Source of the DNA: Steinernema hermaphroditum
Lineage: Eukaryota; Nematoda; Chromadorea; Rhabditida; Steinernematidae
Direction: 5' to 3'
DNA length: 64,000 nucleotides
NCBI GenBank assembly: GCA_030435675.1
Contig: CM059621.1
Location: 12,896,001 to 12,960,000, forward strand
Positions 60,511 through 64,000 of the stretch are shown here, piece by piece. The translations under genes and the position numbers were made by a program. Each line of letters starts with the position of its first letter. Position 1 is the stretch's first letter. Below the pieces are notes generated by a model. It was not told the DNA's origin. It saw only the letters and a program-made list of their open reading frames with translations, and did no database searches.

Positions 60511-61681
60511 AAATATTCTTCATGACACTTAAGATAGAAGGTTTCTTACTGTGTTTCACACTGGACTCGTATTTAGTTGACCTAAAAGAAACCGTTAGAA
60601 CCTGCATAGACGATGCTCCCCACCTCACTGAAGGCGTTTTGGCGACAGAGTTGCTCGGCATGTCCACCGAGGTGCTGAAGAGGACCCGTTTCCCGGAGGA
60701 GACCTTCATGTCGGCGCCGCCGAGGCATCCGAAGACGGCGACGATGAGCGCCCTCCGGAGTTCCCTGTGCCGGAAGATGTAGAGGAGGACGCTAAGGACG
60801 CAGTTGTTGAGGGAGAAGAAGTAGAAGACGAGGTGGTACTCGGAGGCGACATTCCCGAAGTTGAAGAGGAAGAAGATGTCGGGGACGACGAGCAGAAAGA
60901 AAGAGATGGAGGTGGTGATGGCTGAAGGCGAGAAGTGGATGAAGGAGCGCCATTTAAGGATATCTTACCAATGGTGATGGTCAGGTGGACGAGCTTCCGA
61001 TGCTTGCTGAGTTTACTCTTCTGTGCGGAGGCGTTCTTTGTGGTAATGCCTCGGATCTTCTTGGCGACGGGGATGCAGATGCCGCAGCTGAGGGTGATGG
61101 TGACGATGCGGAAGCAAAGGACGTAGGACCAGAGCTGTGAGACGAGTCCTTTAGAGACGTAGCACTCGGCGATGATCATGCGGGCGCCTTCTGAGGTATT
61201 CGATTCAATGAACCACGCGAGAGGGGCCGTGCAGAGGATCAGGAAGAAGATGACTGAAAAGACCAAGGTAAATTGTGTCAGGCCATCTGAACATACCGGT
61301 CAAGATGACCGTCTTCTTCCTCTGTGTCACCACATTCAGATGCCAAGTGGGGAAACAGGCGGCCACAAGCCGATCCATGGAGATGAGCAAAGTCATCAGA
61401 GCGGTGGACTGGTACCCCACCAGGGAGAGGAACATCCAAGGCAGCCAGTGGCAGTCGAAGTCGTTCCCAACAGCGTTCACGTGGGTCTTGAGGAGTCCGG
61501 CCAACAAGAAGGCCAACCCGTAGATAGCGTCGGCGAGGCAGAGGCCCCCGATGAAGGTGAATTCGCGCGCATTCTTGAACTTCGAAGAGAAGAAGATGAC
61601 CAGGGCGACGGGGAGATTCGCCGTGACGATGAGGATCCCCTCGGAGACGTAGAAGAGGGCCTCGGCATTCTCGGCCACCAT
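60509..61681 (-). CDS. Nematode rhodopsin-like chemoreceptor (7TM), third member
   Basis: Three exons on the minus strand: 61681-61297, 61253-60969 and 60921-60509, 360 residues; both introns phase 1. Seven hydrophobic segments: EGILIVTANLPVALVIFF (TM1), FTFIGGLCLADAIYGLAFLL (TM2), TM3 ending SMDRLVAACFP, KTVILTVIFFLILC (TM4), LVSQLWSYVLCF (TM5), SISFFLLVVPDIFFLF (TM6) and FSLNNCVLSVLLYIFRHREL (TM7). The GGLC-AD block of TM2 and the FRH-EL-R end of TM7 relate it to the pair at 28-32 kb, with fewer introns. The C-terminal tail of about 75 residues is long and Ser/Lys-rich. A CTTCCAG acceptor is 6 bases before the ATG. Confidence 0.8.
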
Positions 61682-64000
61682 GTCGTCCTGGAAGAGTCAC
61701 CTTGTGAGTTTAGAAGGCGCGGATATTCAAAGTGACAGATGGGTCTGTGACACGCAGGGAAAGGAGAAATTCTGAAACATAAGTTGCCAAGGGGTGAAGA
61801 AGACCAGCGTCGATCTTTGAGCTCTAAATCGGGTGGAATTCCAAATTGTTTTGGGCGCACTCTAAATTTAGAATTCATGGACGCGATTTTTAAAGTTTTC
61901 TCATCTGCCATTCGGAGGGCATGCCTACGCAGTGAAGAAAGGATGAAAATCAACAAAGTTCCAGGGGAAAGAAGTATTCTATGAGGTGTGTCCTTGAGAA
62001 AAAAAAGCCAAATATCACAGCAGCCGCGCTAATCGAATCCTTTGTGTGGATTATGTTGTACCCGGTCTCTTTGCCGATAAATAAGAAACTCCAAAACCTT
62101 TCCAAAAATAAAACACCACTGGAAACAACCTGTTTTTCACTCTCGCAAATATATATAGAGCAGCTGCTTTTTCACTAGTCCAACCGTAAATAGCGCATTT
62201 CAATGGAGAGGATAGCGGAGAAACGTCGAAGGAGCTGATTATCCAGGCTCTAAAGGGAGGAGTCACTTCGGCAGAGATCGTCTCCCTAATCCAAAGTAGC
62301 GCTAACATTAGCATCGCAATGTCGCAATACAGATTTGGAGGAAATCTATGTGCTTACAGCACGAGGAGTGTACACGGCCACCGAATGTCCTTATAAAGCT
62401 GAGGAGATCGGAGAATCTCCCACGTCCCTCTCCCTTTCTTCTACCCTCTAAGGGTATTCCACATAACAGCCCAAATGACACATGCACTCAAAAAACCTGT
62501 TTTCAAACGGAATCCTATCTCATGTCGGACAACAGCATCAAACTAAGGAGGTCAGACGCCTGAAACAAAGGTCCCGGCTGCAAACTACAGCATACTTTTG
62601 AGGCCAAGAAGCAGGCGGAAGCGAAGAATTATTGATGCCCCGACGGGCGTAAATAACCGAAGGTGGAAGCGATGGCCGAAGAGTGCATCGAAAGACAAAC
62701 GATTAGACGAGCCGGGAATGATTCTGACATATTGGTTCTAAAGTGCGGATGTTCTGCACTCATCTTGCTAGAAGATGACCTTTTCGGCAATTAGACCTTA
62801 TTGGAAAGAGGCAGCTTTGGCCAACAGTGGTGGTGTGGCGCTACAGAACGAAAGATTATCCTGTGAACCTTGGCGGATATAGAAGTAAATAAGCAATTTG
62901 AAGCTATTAAGTGAATGACTTCTTATAATTTGTGGATGATGACTGCGCGTTATAGAGAAGCGTCGCCTGGAAAACAACGAATTTCGTGACGGCACCGCGT
63001 TATAGAGGTCGGAATTCTGCTATAAAGGTGCACAATTGGAAACACACATGAATATGATGTCAGCTAAATTATATTTCAATTGTAATGTGAACTAACGAAC
63101 GCCGTCGTTTAACAAAATACGTTAACTTCATACTATTGTCATGGTCATTAATGTCGTTTTGACGATTTTGAGCCATTCAGTCTAGGTACAACGGCAGTTC
63201 AGTGTACACACTACAGTAGGTTGACCCAACATTTGATATTTAGAGAAGGCACTTAGGAAGATATAAAATGTCGAGAATATACTCAGAAAGTGGATTGGTT
63301 CAGCAAGAACGTCCGATTGTATTTCATGTCTTAAACTCTAACGTTACCCCGATTTTGGACCTCCTCGCTTTTAGCGGAATGCTCTATCTTGGGACACTCT
63401 CGTCCACTGTACAAATAGCTTCAACCACCACTTGCGCCGTTCGATGAACATCGATATCACCGGAAAATACTTGGCGCGCATTATTGGAACTACGAAGTTC
63501 TTAGGAGCACAGATCCTCTCTTAAACTTAAACGTTACTTCGATTTTGGACTTCCTTTTACTTTTACGGAATGATTTATCTTGGGATACTCTCATCGACCG
63601 TACGAATAGCTCCGAAAAAGAGGAAAAACGAAAGAAAAAGAACAATGCGAAAACCGCCTTTCAGCGATTCGGAAATGGGGGGCCCTCTGACTTTGTCAAG
63701 TACGGTTTGAGCGTACGACCTTTCGATATCCTACGTATTTTGAAGCACTTTAAGGTGTATCCAAAGGTGATGCTGTTATGAGGTGTCTATCGTCTATCTT
63801 TTTGCAACGACGTTTTGGGTGATTCCCGTCGAAACGGTCATTTGATTTGGAAGCATTTGATATCGCCTAGCGATTGGATGCTCTTGATAACTCCTAGTAT
63901 CTTACATGTTTTCTTCTTTTTCATCTCAAGTACTTTTATCTACATAGACATGCAACTGAAAGGCCTGCAGAAATGGCGCAAACAATAGGCCTGTTTTTGA
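61682..64000. other. Trailing intergenic DNA, no gene seen
   Basis: No exon chain or domain. Contains a diverged direct repeat at 63331-63424 and 63521-63611. A gene running off the window edge cannot be excluded. Confidence 0.45.
63331..63611. repeat. Diverged direct repeat, spacing about 190 bp
   Basis: TTAAACT-TAACGTTAC, CGATTTTGGAC, a following GGAAT block, TATCTTGGGA-ACTCTC and AATAGCT recur in the same order from 63331 and from 63521. Identity is moderate. It could be the edge of another roughly 190-bp tandem array. Confidence 0.6.

Overview
The window reads as nuclear DNA of a free-living (rhabditid-type) nematode. Protein-coding genes are split by very short introns (mostly 35-50 bp) with TTTCAG-type acceptors. 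Several starts lie a few bases after such an acceptor with no usable upstream exon, as expected for spliced-leader trans-splicing. The families are nematode ones: srsx, srv and related chemoreceptors, a DUF273-type glycosyltransferase, and Cys-rich secreted proteins. All gene models below were assembled by hand from splice signals and reading-frame phase. No database search was possible.

Layout. At 0.8-2.1 kb and 8.7-9.9 kb (+) lie two intact srsx chemoreceptor paralogs, separated by 6.6 kb without genes that holds two palindromic elements and a dispersed repeat pair. At 10.7-11.7 kb (-) is a PMP3/UPF0057 proteolipid. At 15.4-16.6 kb (-) is an srv-like receptor, and at 16.9-17.6 kb (-) an Arl1 GTPase. 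At 18.1-19.3 kb (+) is a Smad protein with a complete MH1 domain and no MH2, followed by a small secreted protein. At 20.0-27.7 kb is a cluster of three secreted Cys-rich proteins. At 28.2-32.3 kb (-) are two tandem receptor paralogs. At 33.4-38.8 kb is a 192-bp satellite array that carries an intact maT (DD37D) transposon and ends in a second transposon-like terminus at the same site in the monomer. At 42.9-44.7 kb (+) is a DUF273-type Golgi glycosyltransferase, then a secreted phospholipase-A2-like protein (-) and a small Ly6/ET-like GPI-anchored protein (+). At 47.2-57.9 kb I see no gene. At 57.95-59.1 kb (+) is a proline-rich protein of unknown function, and at 60.5-61.7 kb (-) a third member of the second receptor family.

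The most coherent candidate system is the 20.0-27.7 kb cluster. All three genes encode signal peptide, short propeptide, an R-x-K-R furin-type site followed directly by Gln, a Cys-rich repeat core, and a second R-x-(K/R)-R site near the C-terminus. Two of them also share a C-terminal domain with the signature GYVQCAxQTCCxRY. This suggests a set of co-processed, disulfide-rich matrix or secreted proteins.
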